This document shows positions 32,823 to 42,726 of a stretch of DNA of 64,000 nucleotides, piece by piece (position 1 is the first letter of the stretch; each line of letters begins with the position of its first letter). The stretch comes from Halobacillus massiliensis (GTDB taxonomy: Bacteria > Bacillota > Bacilli > Bacillales > Halobacillaceae). A program made the translations under genes and the position numbers. The notes under the pieces were generated by a model. That model had not been told where the DNA came from. It saw nothing but the letters and a program-made list of their open reading frames with translations, and searched no databases. The stretch covers positions 1,344,630 to 1,408,629 of the forward strand of contig NZ_LT800499.1 in the NCBI RefSeq assembly GCF_900166625.1, in the 5' to 3' direction.

Positions 32823-34265
32823 ATGAAGCAGGATGACGTGCTGAAACAGCAAGCTTATGCCGCTGTAGAAAATCAAGGAGAAACTGTAAAAAATGATCCC
32901 TATTATCCGGGATTTCATTTAGCTCCTCCTACCGGTCTGCTGAATGATCCCAATGGGTGGATTCAGTGGAATGGAACATATCATTTATTCTTTCAGTGGA
33001 TGCCGTTTGAAACGGGTCACGGCGCTAAGTTTTGGGGACATTACACTTCGGAGGATTTGGTGTATTGGAAGCTTGAACCGATTGCGTTAACTCCAAGTGA
33101 TTGGTTTGATAAAAATGGCTGTTATTCCGGGAGCGCTATTACGGAAGGAGATAAGTTAAAGATCTTCTATACTGGTAATGTAAAAGATGAGCATAACAAC
33201 AGAGAGAGTTATCAAATATTAGCGGAATCTGATGATGGAATCTCTTTTATTAAAAAAGGAGTTAAAATCAGACTTCCTGAAAACTATACCGCTCATTTTA
33301 GAGATCCTAAGGTTTGGTCACATGGTGGAAGCTGGTATATGGTAATTGGGGCACAGACGAAAGATGAGCGTGGAGCAGTCGTCTTATTTGAATCTAAGGA
33401 TTTAGAAGAATGGACACACAGAGGAATCCTAAGTCATGCTGATCAAAAGCCTTTAACAGACTTAGGGTATATGTGGGAATGTCCGGATCTGTTTGAACTG
33501 GGCGGGAAAGACGTCCTTATGTTTTCTCCGCAAGGGATTGAGGCAGATGAAATTCATTACAATAACAAGTATCAGACAGGATATGTTAAAGGTAAACTTG
33601 ATTATGAGCTGGGCGTTTATAATCATGGGACTTTTACGGAACTGGACAGAGGCTTTGAATTTTATGCTCCGCAATCCACTTTAGATGATAAAGGCAGGAG
33701 GATTGTTATTGGCTGGATGGGAGTGCCCGATCAAAACGAGAAGCTCCAGCCTACTGTTGTAAACGGTTGGGTTCACCAAATGACTCTCCCGCGGGAGATT
33801 TTACTAAAAGGTGAGGATCTCTTTCAGCGTCCACTAACAGAAATGAAAGAGCTGAGAATAAATGAACGAATAAATACAACGATCAATGGGGCCATTTCTT
33901 TAGAAATCGAAAGAACATCAGAGGTTTTAATTGATGGTTGTATTGATTCTATGGATCTCTTTGATTATGCAAAATTAAAATATGAGCCTCAAAGCAGGAT
34001 GCTTACTTTAGAAAGGCAGAGTTACACAGATGGAAAGATAGAGGAGCGCAGCTGTATTTTGAAGGATCCATTACATCATCTGCAAATCTTTGTGGATCAT
34101 TCCTCTCTGGAGATTTTTGTGAATCGTGGAGAAGAAGTATTTACTTCGAGGGTTTTCGCTGATCCATCCAATCGAATACTAAAAATAAATTCTCAAAACT
34201 CTCCAGGTTTAAAAGTATGGAATTTGAAAAGTGATACAATAAAGCTAGAAAACTTTAAGAGGTGA
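32823..34265 (+). CDS. scrB: Sucrose-6-phosphate hydrolase (GH32)
   Basis: Hydrolyses sucrose-6-P to glucose-6-P and fructose in the cytoplasm. The 480-residue GH32 enzyme shows the three catalytic landmarks: nucleophile D42 in LLNDPNG, the transition-state stabiliser in HFRDPKVW near 160 and the acid/base glutamate in WECPDLFEL near 220. The five-bladed propeller (about 30-345) is followed by the beta-sandwich, where VDHSSLEIFVN near 420 is typical. No signal peptide, as expected for a phosphorylated substrate. AAGGGAG precedes the ATG. Confidence 0.93.
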   Translation: MKQDDVLKQQAYAAVENQGETVKNDPYYPGFHLAPPTGLLNDPNGWIQWNGTYHLFFQWMPFETGHGAKFWGHYTSEDLVYWKLEPIALTPSDWFDKNGCYSGSAITEGDKLKIFYTGNVKDEHNNRESYQILAESDDGISFIKKGVKIRLPENYTAHFRDPKVWSHGGSWYMVIGAQTKDERGAVVLFESKDLEEWTHRGILSHADQKPLTDLGYMWECPDLFELGGKDVLMFSPQGIEADEIHYNNKYQTGYVKGKLDYELGVYNHGTFTELDRGFEFYAPQSTLDDKGRRIVIGWMGVPDQNEKLQPTVVNGWVHQMTLPREILLKGEDLFQRPLTEMKELRINERINTTINGAISLEIERTSEVLIDGCIDSMDLFDYAKLKYEPQSRMLTLERQSYTDGKIEERSCILKDPLHHLQIFVDHSSLEIFVNRGEEVFTSRVFADPSNRILKINSQNSPGLKVWNLKSDTIKLENFKR

Positions 34266-34273
34266 TTAGAAGT

Positions 34274-35140
34274 ATGAAGCTTGGCGCAATTGAAGCGGGA
34301 GGCACTAAATTTATATGTGCCGTAGGAAATGATCAGGGGGAAATTCTTGAAAAGGTCGTCATCCCAACGGAAGCTCCATCTATTACAATGCCTAAAGTCT
34401 ATCAATTTTTTAAAGACAAAGGAATTGAAAGAATGGGGATCGGCAGCTTTGGTCCAATTGATTTAAATAAAGAGGGCGGCTCCTATGGAACTATTCAAAA
34501 GACTCCTAAAATCGACTGGATTGATTTCCCGTTGGCTGGTGAAATTACTAAGCAGCTTGAAATACCCGTTGTCGTAGATACAGATGTGAATGTCGCAGCT
34601 CTTTCTGAATCGCGCTGGGGGAATGCAACGGATGTAAATACATGTTTGTATATAACAGTCGGGACAGGAATCGGAGCAGGAGCCGTTGTAAATGGAGCGA
34701 CAGTTAAAGGTCTTTCCCACCCGGAGATGGGGCATATTGGTGTGCGCCGTCATCAAGCGGATTCTTACGAAGGGAAATGCCCTTACCATAAGGATTGCTT
34801 GGAAGGCATGGCAGCTGGACCGGCTATTGAAGCACGATGGGGTAAAAAAGGAATCGAGCTGGCTGACGATCCGAAAGTATGGGATCTTGAAGCTTACTAC
34901 CTGGCGCAGGGCCTTGTTAATTTTATATATATTCTTTCCCCTGAGCGGATTATTATGGGCGGGGGCGTGATGCAGCAGGAACAGTTATTTGGGAAGGTGA
35001 GAAAATATGTCATTGAAATGCTGAATGGCTATGTTAGTTCACCTAGGCTGAACGCAAATAATATTGATGAATATATAGTGCCCCCTGGCTTAACTACAGA
35101 GGCGGGAATAAAAGGTGCTCTTGGGCTTGTTATGAATTAA
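34274..35140 (+). CDS. scrK: Fructokinase (ROK family)
   Basis: Phosphorylates the fructose released by ScrB. The 288-residue ROK kinase has the ATP loop GAIEAGGTKF at the N-terminus, the catalytic aspartate in VVDTDVNVAAL near 100 and the zinc site formed by GHIGVRRH with CPYHKDCLEG near 160-178. AAGAGGTGA overlaps the end of scrB, so the two genes are coupled. The ATG at 34274 is used; an upstream in-frame codon is too close to the ribosome site. Related to B. subtilis GmuE/YdhR. Confidence 0.9.
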   Translation: MKLGAIEAGGTKFICAVGNDQGEILEKVVIPTEAPSITMPKVYQFFKDKGIERMGIGSFGPIDLNKEGGSYGTIQKTPKIDWIDFPLAGEITKQLEIPVVVDTDVNVAALSESRWGNATDVNTCLYITVGTGIGAGAVVNGATVKGLSHPEMGHIGVRRHQADSYEGKCPYHKDCLEGMAAGPAIEARWGKKGIELADDPKVWDLEAYYLAQGLVNFIYILSPERIIMGGGVMQQEQLFGKVRKYVIEMLNGYVSSPRLNANNIDEYIVPPGLTTEAGIKGALGLVMN

Positions 35141-35155
35141 AAGTCATGTATGCAC

Positions 35156-35195
35156 AAAAAAACACGTTTCAGTTTTAATTACTGAACGTGTTTTT
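35156..35195. terminator. Bidirectional terminator between scrK and manA
   Basis: AAAACACGTTTCAGT and ACTGAACGTGTTTT pair with one bulged T around an 8-base AT-rich loop; the genes converge here. Confidence 0.85.
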
Positions 35196-35198
35196 GTT

Positions 35199-36158
35199 TT
35201 ATGCTTTATTTGAATGAGAAGTTATAATTTTCGCTTTTCCTGTAACCGTATAGCTTTGAACGGTAGATGGGACAATAAAATGATCCCCTTTTTTAAAAGA
35301 ATAATCTACCCCGTCAATGGTAATGCGGCCTCTGCCATCCAGAACACTCATCAATCTGTATCTTTGAAGAGTGATTTCTTTGCTGCGCCCCTCAAGTTCC
35401 CAAAGGAAGACAGTGAAATAGTCTTCTTCTACAAGCTTTTCATAGCGCAGACCGTCTATAGCTGAAGCTTCTCTTTTGAGTAAAGGGTCTTCATGAGGAA
35501 CAGTGGTTACATTAAGTGAATGATCAAGGTGCAGCTCACGTTTTTGTCCGTCCTGTCCTACACGATCATAGTCATATACACGATAAGTGATGTCGGAGCT
35601 TTGCTGCGTTTCTAAGATTTGAATTCCTTCACCGATCGCGTGGATCGTGCCGCTTGGTACATAGAAAAAGTCTCCTGGCTTAACGGGAATTTTTCTAAGC
35701 AGCTTATCCCATTGCCCATTTTGAACCATAGATGTTAATTCTTCTTTGCCTTTCGCATGGTGGCCAAAAATAATTTCCGAGCCTTCTTCGCAATCAATGA
35801 CATACCAGCATTCTGTTTTACCATACGTCTCATTTTCTACATCACGGGCATATTGGTCATCAGGATGAACTTGTACTGATAAATCTTTCTTAGAGTCAAG
35901 GATCTTGACCAGGAGAGGGAATTCTTCTCCTTCTTCATTGGAAAACAATTCACGATGTTGTTCCCAGGCTTCTCCTAATGTTTTTCCGGCAAGAGGGCCG
36001 TTTTTGATCCGGTTTGGTCCATTTGCATGACCGGAAATCCCCCAGCATTCACCAGTTTCTTGAGAAGGAATGTCATAGTTGAAAATTTCTTTAAGCTTTG
36101 TTCCTCCCCAAATACGTTCTTTAAATTCTGGCTCTAAGAAAATAGGTTCATTATACAT
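35199..36158 (-). CDS. manA: Mannose-6-phosphate isomerase
   Basis: Interconverts mannose-6-P and fructose-6-P. The 319-residue cupin-type enzyme has the Bacillus-length form; ERIWGGTKLKEIF opens it, and zinc ligands are in LSVQVHPDDQYA near residue 95 and PSGTIHAIGEG near 170. It is the last gene on the minus strand after the GH13 and MngB genes. That gives a clear role: MngB releases mannose-6-P, and ManA sends it to glycolysis. Confidence 0.92.
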   Translation of the reverse strand: MYNEPIFLEPEFKERIWGGTKLKEIFNYDIPSQETGECWGISGHANGPNRIKNGPLAGKTLGEAWEQHRELFSNEEGEEFPLLVKILDSKKDLSVQVHPDDQYARDVENETYGKTECWYVIDCEEGSEIIFGHHAKGKEELTSMVQNGQWDKLLRKIPVKPGDFFYVPSGTIHAIGEGIQILETQQSSDITYRVYDYDRVGQDGQKRELHLDHSLNVTTVPHEDPLLKREASAIDGLRYEKLVEEDYFTVFLWELEGRSKEITLQRYRLMSVLDGRGRITIDGVDYSFKKGDHFIVPSTVQSYTVTGKAKIITSHSNKA

Positions 36159-36219
36159 TCTTTGCTCACACCTTTGACTGTTAGTTCAACTCTATCGGCA
36201 TTGTACCATAATTTTTATG

Positions 36220-37908
36220 TCAGCGTTTTACCCAGATAAACTCATAGGCACCCAGAGTAATCGTTTCTTCTATACGATTTCCATGAAGAACAGTAAATTC
36301 TTCTGCGTTTTTATAAGGATTAGAGAACTGAACAGGTTGTGTGGAAGTGTTGACGGCAAAGAAGATTTCTTCATCACTTTCACTATTTCTGCGTTTTAGG
36401 CTAAAGATGCGGTCGTCTATATCTATAACCTCCTGGTGAGCATATGGAGAAAAGGCGCTTTCCTGTTTACGGACAGCCATCATATCTTTTAAACCATTAA
36501 AAATTCCAGATCTGCGGCTGCTGCTGACAAGTTCTTTTTTAATGGTTTCATATTCTAATTTCTCTCTGTTAATTCTTCGGGGGATCCCTGACTGTTTTAA
36601 TCCTTGATAATCATTAGAGGAACCCAGAAGTGAGTGATAATAGATAGCAGGTACGCCAATGACAGATAGTAAAATTGAATGAGCGGCAAGCATCTTTTGA
36701 ATTTGAAGATCTTCCGTTGTATCTTCGCCTTTATTAATTAGGGCTTCGGAGTAATTAATATTTAGCTCATACACCGATTGACTGCCATCAGGGTTGCTTT
36801 TATAGGATACTTTTCCACCGTTTCTTTGAACTTGTTCTACGAGACTTTGTTTTTCTTGTTCAGTAAGGATTCCTTCTGCAGGTCGCATGCCAATTCCATC
36901 ATGGCTTGCAAGGAAATTAAAGTACGTGGCATCATCTGATACTTTGTTTATAGTTTTTGCCCAGTCAGATAGTTTCCTTGCGTTATGAGTCATCAAACTG
37001 TAAAGGACTAATGGCGGAAGGCTGAACTGGTAGACCATATTAGCCTCATCCTCACTATTGCCAAAATAACTGATGTTTTCTTTATGAGGTACATTTGTTT
37101 CTGTAATAATTTGCGTATTAGGTTTAAAGGCATTTAGAATTGTATGCCAGAGTTTAATGATTTCGTGAGCCTGCGGCAGGTGGATAGAAGAGGTACCCGA
37201 TTCTTTCCATATAAATCCGATAGCATCCAGACGAATACCTGCGGCCCCATTATACGCATATTCAAGCAGAATATCTGTCATTTCAACAAGTACTGGAATA
37301 TGTTTGAAATTGACATCTACTTGATCTTCACTAAAGGTAGTCCAGGCTGTTTTTTCATTTTCATATTGATGAAAGAGTGGAGAGGTACGGGGACGTACCA
37401 CCTGGCTAGTATCAAAGTCGGGATCTTCTGGGATGAAGTAGTTTTTGTATTTCGGGTCATCGTTTAAATAACCCTTAAACCAATGGCTGGATTGTGAGAT
37501 ATGGTTAGCTACAAAATCATACATCATTCGAAAATCACGGGAAAATCGATTGATATCATTCCATTCACCAAGCTTTGGATCAATCAAACGGTAATCTACT
37601 ACTGAGAATCCGTCATCTGAAGTATAAGGAAACATAGGGAGCAGGTGAACATCTGTGATGAGATCGCCTGCTTCTTCTGTTAAAAATTTGTGGAGAACCG
37701 GAAGAGTCGGTTCATTTTTATGGATAACGCTGTCTCCGTAAGCAATTAAATAGATATTCTCTTCCGATGGCGCTTCTGCCGCCTGCCATTTTTCCTTCGA
37801 CCAACGGTCTATCAGATCTTTAAATAGACTAAGATCCTTTTCATTTACTTGATGATAGATTTTTTCTAAATGAAGTTCAATTTTTTGTAAAAGCTGTGAT
37901 TTGTTCAT
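36220..37908 (-). CDS. GH13 subfamily 18 glucoside phosphorylase, probably glucosylglycerate phosphorylase
   Basis: A 562-residue alpha-amylase-fold enzyme of the sucrose phosphorylase group. The nucleophile lies in GIRLDAIGF near residue 235, the acid/base in IITETNVPH near 280 and the third acidic site in ASHDGIGMRP near 340. The form with YGDSVIHKNEPTLPVL and LPMFPYTSDDGFSVVDY fits GH13_18. Members phosphorolyse sucrose, sucrose-6'-P, glucosylglycerol or glucosylglycerate. The mannosylglycerate genes next door favour glucosylglycerate, giving glucose-1-P and glycerate, but this is inference; sucrose-type activity cannot be excluded from sequence. Confidence 0.75.
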   Translation of the reverse strand: MNKSQLLQKIELHLEKIYHQVNEKDLSLFKDLIDRWSKEKWQAAEAPSEENIYLIAYGDSVIHKNEPTLPVLHKFLTEEAGDLITDVHLLPMFPYTSDDGFSVVDYRLIDPKLGEWNDINRFSRDFRMMYDFVANHISQSSHWFKGYLNDDPKYKNYFIPEDPDFDTSQVVRPRTSPLFHQYENEKTAWTTFSEDQVDVNFKHIPVLVEMTDILLEYAYNGAAGIRLDAIGFIWKESGTSSIHLPQAHEIIKLWHTILNAFKPNTQIITETNVPHKENISYFGNSEDEANMVYQFSLPPLVLYSLMTHNARKLSDWAKTINKVSDDATYFNFLASHDGIGMRPAEGILTEQEKQSLVEQVQRNGGKVSYKSNPDGSQSVYELNINYSEALINKGEDTTEDLQIQKMLAAHSILLSVIGVPAIYYHSLLGSSNDYQGLKQSGIPRRINREKLEYETIKKELVSSSRRSGIFNGLKDMMAVRKQESAFSPYAHQEVIDIDDRIFSLKRRNSESDEEIFFAVNTSTQPVQFSNPYKNAEEFTVLHGNRIEETITLGAYEFIWVKR

Positions 37909-37909
37909 G

Positions 37910-40540
37910 TTAAACCTCCTTGCTTAATTGAATGGTTTGAAATCCTCGAGCAGGAACAATAAGGTCACCTTCTGCTGGTTCTTCCTTTAAGTTCACTAAT
38001 TCCATTTTATACTTTGTGGAAATATTAATTGTTTTCGGCTCTTCACAAGGATTATAGAGCCTGATAATTATGCTGTTATTGTCGTGAGATTTCTTAAGGG
38101 AGCTCACAAATAGATCACTTGATACCTCTGCTAAAGAATATTCTGCAGGCAGTTCTTTTACTGGATAAGGGATCTCAAAACGATCCAGCCGTTCTTCAAA
38201 AGTATTTAAATCCTGAAGCTGATAAGAAACATAACGCTCTTTGTATTGGTCTGCAGTTGCAAAGAGTGTGTCGGCGGGAAGTTTATTAGGTGACAGCTGC
38301 AGCGCATATTCAAACGTCATCTTTTCCTGCAGCTGAGCATCAGGTGTAGTTACCACTTTGTTATTAATTCCTGATGCCCGTCCGGGACGCCATAATAAGT
38401 CATCACGTCCTAACAATCCTACACTTCTAAACAATGTTAAGGCCAAAGTGTTCTCTGACACTTGATATTCCTTTATTCCTTTAGTGAAGGCAATAAGAGA
38501 GCCTTTTTCCTCGAGTATTCCAGCAAACTGTTCAATTTTGTAAATCGAGACGGGGGCTTCTTTATATCCTGCTTCACGCCAGGTTTTTATCCGGTTATTA
38601 ACGGCAGTTCGGCCGATTAAACTGTAGCCTTGATCCCCGTAAGAGTGAGTTGGATCAATAACAGGGGACTTTATGAGGGCTCTTATCCGGTGGTCTTTCA
38701 CCTTATTATTAATTACATGCTTTAGTCTCACGTATGCTTCATCCGAGCGAAGTTCAATTTCTGTATCAATTGATAAAGTAGTATCTGACAAATTTTGCTT
38801 TCGAGCTTCTAAATCTTCAGGAAGGTGAAGTTTATGCCGGATAGTCAGCTTTTTCACTTTTTCCGACTGCTTTATTGAAAGAAGCTCAGCTTCACCGGAA
38901 AGAATGGGGGTATCTCCCTGTAAAGGAGAGTAATCATAAGAATCCCCCGCATCAGCAGTATCTTCAAATTGAAGGAAATCATTGAGAGTGAGCCCAGATG
39001 TCCTGTCCTGTAAGGAAAAGCGGCCATTCTCGTAAGTCACTGAGTAAGCTTCATTGCTGATCTCTGATTGAGTTGAAGACTGTAATTTATGACTTGGTGT
39101 ATCTTCGAAAATACAGAAAGTAGTATAACCAAGGGAAGGAAGCTGTGCTTTATGAATAATTACCTTTGTACGATAGTAGCCCGGAATTTCAACTTCTTTA
39201 TCACCCTCTGCTGTTACAACAATTTTTTTGCCTCCACTTAAATACTCCTGTTCTGTCACGGTAAGATCTATTTGCTCCCCATCTATGGAATGGATTCCAA
39301 TATGAGGAGAGCGGGTAAACAACACGGTTTCAAGGGGTCCTTGATAAGGCTTAGGGTGAGTGTTCCAAAAAACGACGATATTGTCGTTCTTTAGAGTTTT
39401 AGAAACAGCGCTTGTCATTTGCTTTTTCAAAAGATTCATCAGCCCGTCAGCCTGGCGATCAATTTTTATAAGCCGTTGCTTAATATCGTGATTGGTGTCA
39501 TCAGAATTACAACCACCGATACTATCATGGGCATGGACATCAAACAGCTGTTTCCACATAATATCCAGCCATTCCTGGGGGTATCTAAGTCCGAGACTTT
39601 GTCCGATCACGGCTAAAGGTTCCAGCTGGTTAATGATTTTGTGTTCGACTTTATCATTTAAGCTCTTTAAGTCATAACGCTGAGATCCGATAGTATTGTG
39701 AATACGGGCTGATTCTGTACCAATCAGTTCTCCTTTTACTGTATGGGTGAAGGGTTTATTCTTCCACGTATCCTCCATAAATGATTCATAATCTGACAGC
39801 AGAAATTCATAGTCGTCACTTTTCTTATTTAATTCATCAATGGTCTTAGGAAAGTGCTCACGGACAAGCACTTGGTCTCCGCCCGCAGGGAGAAGCAGGT
39901 GGTCTGTATCACAGTTTTGCTCTTTCAGTTTCTCCAGCATAGGCAGCAGACGTTCTTCATAGAATTCATCATCAGAGCTGAGGAATTTCCCAGGGCCATA
40001 GCCTAAAGGGATTAGGTTTGTCGGAATCTTAATACCATCCGGACTTTCCCATAAAAAGTTCGTGTTTCCATCGAGCTGATCTGAATAAATTCCGCGCTGC
40101 AAAATAGAGTGTTCTATTCCCAATCCCATAAACACAGAAGGAAGGTACTGATTTTGTCCAAATATATCTGGTAGATAGCCTATATTCAGGGAATGGCCCA
40201 TTTCATCCGCTCCTTTTACACCATAGAGCAGGTTACGTACCAGTGCTTCTTTATGAACAAGCAGGGAATCAGCCTGTGTATACCATGGGCCTACAAAGAT
40301 GCGCTTTTCTGTAATCAGTTTACGTAATCTTTCTGCATGGAAAGGACGGACTTTTAAATATTCATCTACAACTGAAACCTGAGCGTCAAATACATACCCA
40401 TGATAGTCCACATTTTCTTCTAAAAGCTGAATCAAATGGTCAAGGTTCTCAGCGAGAAGTACATTCGAATCTTCTATTGTAAAGTACCATTCCCTGTCCC
40501 AGTGGGAGTGAGGGACAACGTACACTCTTTTTTTACTCAT
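37910..40540 (-). CDS. mngB: Mannosylglycerate hydrolase (GH38 alpha-mannosidase)
   Basis: Hydrolyses 2-O-(6-phospho-mannosyl)-glycerate to mannose-6-P and glycerate. The 876-residue protein parallels E. coli MngB through most of its length. VVPHSHWDREWYF near residue 8 holds metal ligands H13 and D15, D125 in GYLPDIFGQ is the expected nucleophile, and HAHDSIGGCNSDD near 365 is shared. AGGAGG is spaced for the ATG at 40540, seven codons inside the longer frame. Downstream of the PTS permease and one base from the GH13 gene, so all are co-transcribed. Confidence 0.88.
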   Translation of the reverse strand: MSKKRVYVVPHSHWDREWYFTIEDSNVLLAENLDHLIQLLEENVDYHGYVFDAQVSVVDEYLKVRPFHAERLRKLITEKRIFVGPWYTQADSLLVHKEALVRNLLYGVKGADEMGHSLNIGYLPDIFGQNQYLPSVFMGLGIEHSILQRGIYSDQLDGNTNFLWESPDGIKIPTNLIPLGYGPGKFLSSDDEFYEERLLPMLEKLKEQNCDTDHLLLPAGGDQVLVREHFPKTIDELNKKSDDYEFLLSDYESFMEDTWKNKPFTHTVKGELIGTESARIHNTIGSQRYDLKSLNDKVEHKIINQLEPLAVIGQSLGLRYPQEWLDIMWKQLFDVHAHDSIGGCNSDDTNHDIKQRLIKIDRQADGLMNLLKKQMTSAVSKTLKNDNIVVFWNTHPKPYQGPLETVLFTRSPHIGIHSIDGEQIDLTVTEQEYLSGGKKIVVTAEGDKEVEIPGYYRTKVIIHKAQLPSLGYTTFCIFEDTPSHKLQSSTQSEISNEAYSVTYENGRFSLQDRTSGLTLNDFLQFEDTADAGDSYDYSPLQGDTPILSGEAELLSIKQSEKVKKLTIRHKLHLPEDLEARKQNLSDTTLSIDTEIELRSDEAYVRLKHVINNKVKDHRIRALIKSPVIDPTHSYGDQGYSLIGRTAVNNRIKTWREAGYKEAPVSIYKIEQFAGILEEKGSLIAFTKGIKEYQVSENTLALTLFRSVGLLGRDDLLWRPGRASGINNKVVTTPDAQLQEKMTFEYALQLSPNKLPADTLFATADQYKERYVSYQLQDLNTFEERLDRFEIPYPVKELPAEYSLAEVSSDLFVSSLKKSHDNNSIIIRLYNPCEEPKTINISTKYKMELVNLKEEPAEGDLIVPARGFQTIQLSKEV

Positions 40541-40561
40541 TAGAAATCCTCCTGTCATAAG

Positions 40562-40594
40562 GACAGCCTATCTGATTCAATCAGACAGGCTGTC
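40562..40594 (-). other. Stem-loop between the PTS gene and mngB
   Basis: GACAGCCTATCTGA and TCAGACAGGCTGTC pair over 14 bases with one mismatch around TTCAA. There is no T-run in the minus direction, so it is more likely an mRNA-stabilising or processing structure protecting the permease message than a terminator. Confidence 0.55.
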
Positions 40595-40609
40595 AATGTA
40601 AGGTTTTAG

Positions 40610-42574
40610 TTAAATCTTAAGACGTCCCTTTTTAATAAGGGCATGGCGAACAAATATGTTTGCAAACGCTATAAACAGTGCACCGACGGCCAGACCAATT
40701 AAATAGGACCAGACATTTTCAACAAGCGGCCATCCCCAGAATGCCGGAAGAGGGTACCATTGGACAGCTCCAAGCAGGACGGCTGTAACTGAGCCGATAA
40801 TTGCACCCAGAATGTTAATTGGGATGGTTATAACTGGGTTTCTAAGCATAAATGGTATGGCACCTTCACTGATAGCAATAAATCCTAACAGGATGGAAGT
40901 GTTTCCTGCTACACGCAAGTTGGCGTCGAAGACTCTCCGTCCTACAACAAAGCGGTCTAATACTGTAGCCAGTCCCAACCCAATTGGCGGTATAACTATA
41001 GCAAGTACCCGTGCAGTTAATGGGAAAATTTCATCGGCCGCTAAACCAATCGCTATAGCACCAGCAGCTTTATTAATTGGTCCACCAAGGTCAAAGGCAG
41101 TCGCAGAAGCAATAATGGTAGATAAAACGATTTCCCCTGATTCCTGGGCTGATTCAATCGTTACACGCAGCAGCTCATTTAAACCGCCGAATACAGGATC
41201 AACAATGTAAAAGTTCAATAAGAAAATAGATAAAACACTAATGGCCGGAATAATTAACATCGGCTTCATAGCCTGAAAGTTTTTATTTAATTTTATTTTT
41301 TCATTTAGAAATCTGGCAAGGTAACCAGCGGTTAAACCTAAAATTAAAGCTCCAAGGAATCCAGAGGGGATACCTTCTTCTATGCCCCAATACTGATAAT
41401 GAACACCTGCAGCAAATAAACCACCGATAAAGCCGGCAACAATTCCTACTCGATCTGCAAGGGAATAGGCGGTAAATGCAGCAAAAATCGGATACATAAA
41501 TTGAAAGATTAAAAAGCCGAATTTATCCAAATGGTGAAGAATTACAAAAAGTTCATTGCCAGAAGTGGCGTAGCTTGGATCACTGATTTCGTTAACCAGT
41601 CCAAATGGAATAGCCCCAAGCTTAGCAATTCCCATCATTAAACCTGCTGCTACGATGACAGGAATCATATAAGAGATCCCAGTTAGTATGGCCTGTCCCA
41701 TTTCAGCAAGAACGCCTTGTTTTTTATTAGCTGTCATTACTTCCTCACCAGACCCATTTCCTTCAACTTTTCCATCGGGCTGATTTAACGCACGGTCAAG
41801 CAGCTCTTCCGCTTTCTCAAGAGGAGCGGCGACTCTTGTTTGTACATAGGGAAGTCCTTTATAACGCTCCTTGCCTTTTGGAGTAATGTCTGTAGCAAAA
41901 ACAACGGCATCCGCTTTTCGAATCATGTCTGCCGTATGTTCATCCTCAAGCCCGTTAGCCCCTTGTTTTTCTGAAAAAACACGAATTCCTTTTTTCTTTC
42001 CGGCCTGTTCCATAGCCTCAGCCGCCATATACGTATGGGCAATACCAGCGGCACAGGCTGTGATCACTAATACCGTCTTATCTGTAACCTGGGACGGCTC
42101 TTCTTTAGATTTTAGAGAATGATTATCAAGGGCATCCATGAATTCAGAGGCATTTTGAGCCTGCATCAGCTGATGATAATATTTTTTATCCATGAGGCGG
42201 GTACTTAATTCAGCTAGAAGGTTTAAGTGTGTGGATCCAGCTTCTCCTTCAGGAATTGCGAGTAGAAAAACAAGCTCTACTTTATTGTCTGGATCGATGC
42301 TTTCCCAGTCTTCGATAGGTTTTTCCAGGCGAGCCACTGCAAATCCGGCTTTTTGAACAGCAGCAGATTTACCATGAGGAATAGCAAGACCTGCTTCAAA
42401 GCCTGTTGCCGATAATTTTTCTCTTTCAAGGACTTCGTGATAAAAGTCCTCCTTAGAGGAAAGATAACCTTGTTCATATAATTGTTCCGTTAATTTCCAA
42501 ATGACATCTTTTTTCTTTGTGTCTATAAGATCAAAGCGAATGAGCGCCTGATCGGTCATTTGTGCTAAGTTCAT
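40610..42574 (-). CDS. mngA: PTS EIIABC permease, mannosylglycerate/fructose family
   Basis: A 654-residue complete PTS permease in A-B-C order. EIIA: H67 in GLAIPHGKS. EIIB: C174 in ITACAAGIAHTYMAAEAME. EIIC from about 290: nine or so spans with GGPINKAAGAIA and FITEGAIP-like AISEGAIPFMLRNP. This fructose-family layout is shared by MngA (HrsA) of E. coli. Direct linkage to mngB makes mannosylglycerate the likely substrate; fructose is excluded only by context. GTG upstream is possible, but AGAGGTG suits the ATG at 42574. The same permease may also take up glucosylglycerate. Confidence 0.82.
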   Translation of the reverse strand: MNLAQMTDQALIRFDLIDTKKKDVIWKLTEQLYEQGYLSSKEDFYHEVLEREKLSATGFEAGLAIPHGKSAAVQKAGFAVARLEKPIEDWESIDPDNKVELVFLLAIPEGEAGSTHLNLLAELSTRLMDKKYYHQLMQAQNASEFMDALDNHSLKSKEEPSQVTDKTVLVITACAAGIAHTYMAAEAMEQAGKKKGIRVFSEKQGANGLEDEHTADMIRKADAVVFATDITPKGKERYKGLPYVQTRVAAPLEKAEELLDRALNQPDGKVEGNGSGEEVMTANKKQGVLAEMGQAILTGISYMIPVIVAAGLMMGIAKLGAIPFGLVNEISDPSYATSGNELFVILHHLDKFGFLIFQFMYPIFAAFTAYSLADRVGIVAGFIGGLFAAGVHYQYWGIEEGIPSGFLGALILGLTAGYLARFLNEKIKLNKNFQAMKPMLIIPAISVLSIFLLNFYIVDPVFGGLNELLRVTIESAQESGEIVLSTIIASATAFDLGGPINKAAGAIAIGLAADEIFPLTARVLAIVIPPIGLGLATVLDRFVVGRRVFDANLRVAGNTSILLGFIAISEGAIPFMLRNPVITIPINILGAIIGSVTAVLLGAVQWYPLPAFWGWPLVENVWSYLIGLAVGALFIAFANIFVRHALIKKGRLKI

Positions 42575-42599
42575 TCCAGTCACCTCTTTTAATCTTATT

Positions 42600-42613
42600 T
42601 GTAAGTGTTTTCA
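42600..42613. promoter_or_regulatory. cre-like site in front of the mannosylglycerate operon
   Basis: TGTAAGTGTTTTCA, in either direction one base off the cre consensus (TG for the central CG). It lies between the promoter region and the permease start codon, where CcpA would act as a roadblock. Confidence 0.5.
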
Positions 42614-42663
42614 TCCCTTATATTTATTTGTAACACATGTGAATATAGAGCAGTTATACAGAA

Positions 42664-42681
42664 AATGTACATTTGTACATT
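42664..42681. promoter_or_regulatory. RpiR-type operator palindrome
   Basis: AATGTACATTTGTACATT: eight-base perfect inverted repeat with a two-base spacer. It lies eight bases before TATAAT (42690-42695) of the regulator gene and also close to the weak -35 of the divergent operon (TATATT at 42647-42642 on the minus strand), so one dimer could control both. Confidence 0.7.
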
Positions 42682-42726
42682 TCAAATGCTATAATCTTAT
42701 TAGCTTTCAGAAAGGGGAACTTACTT

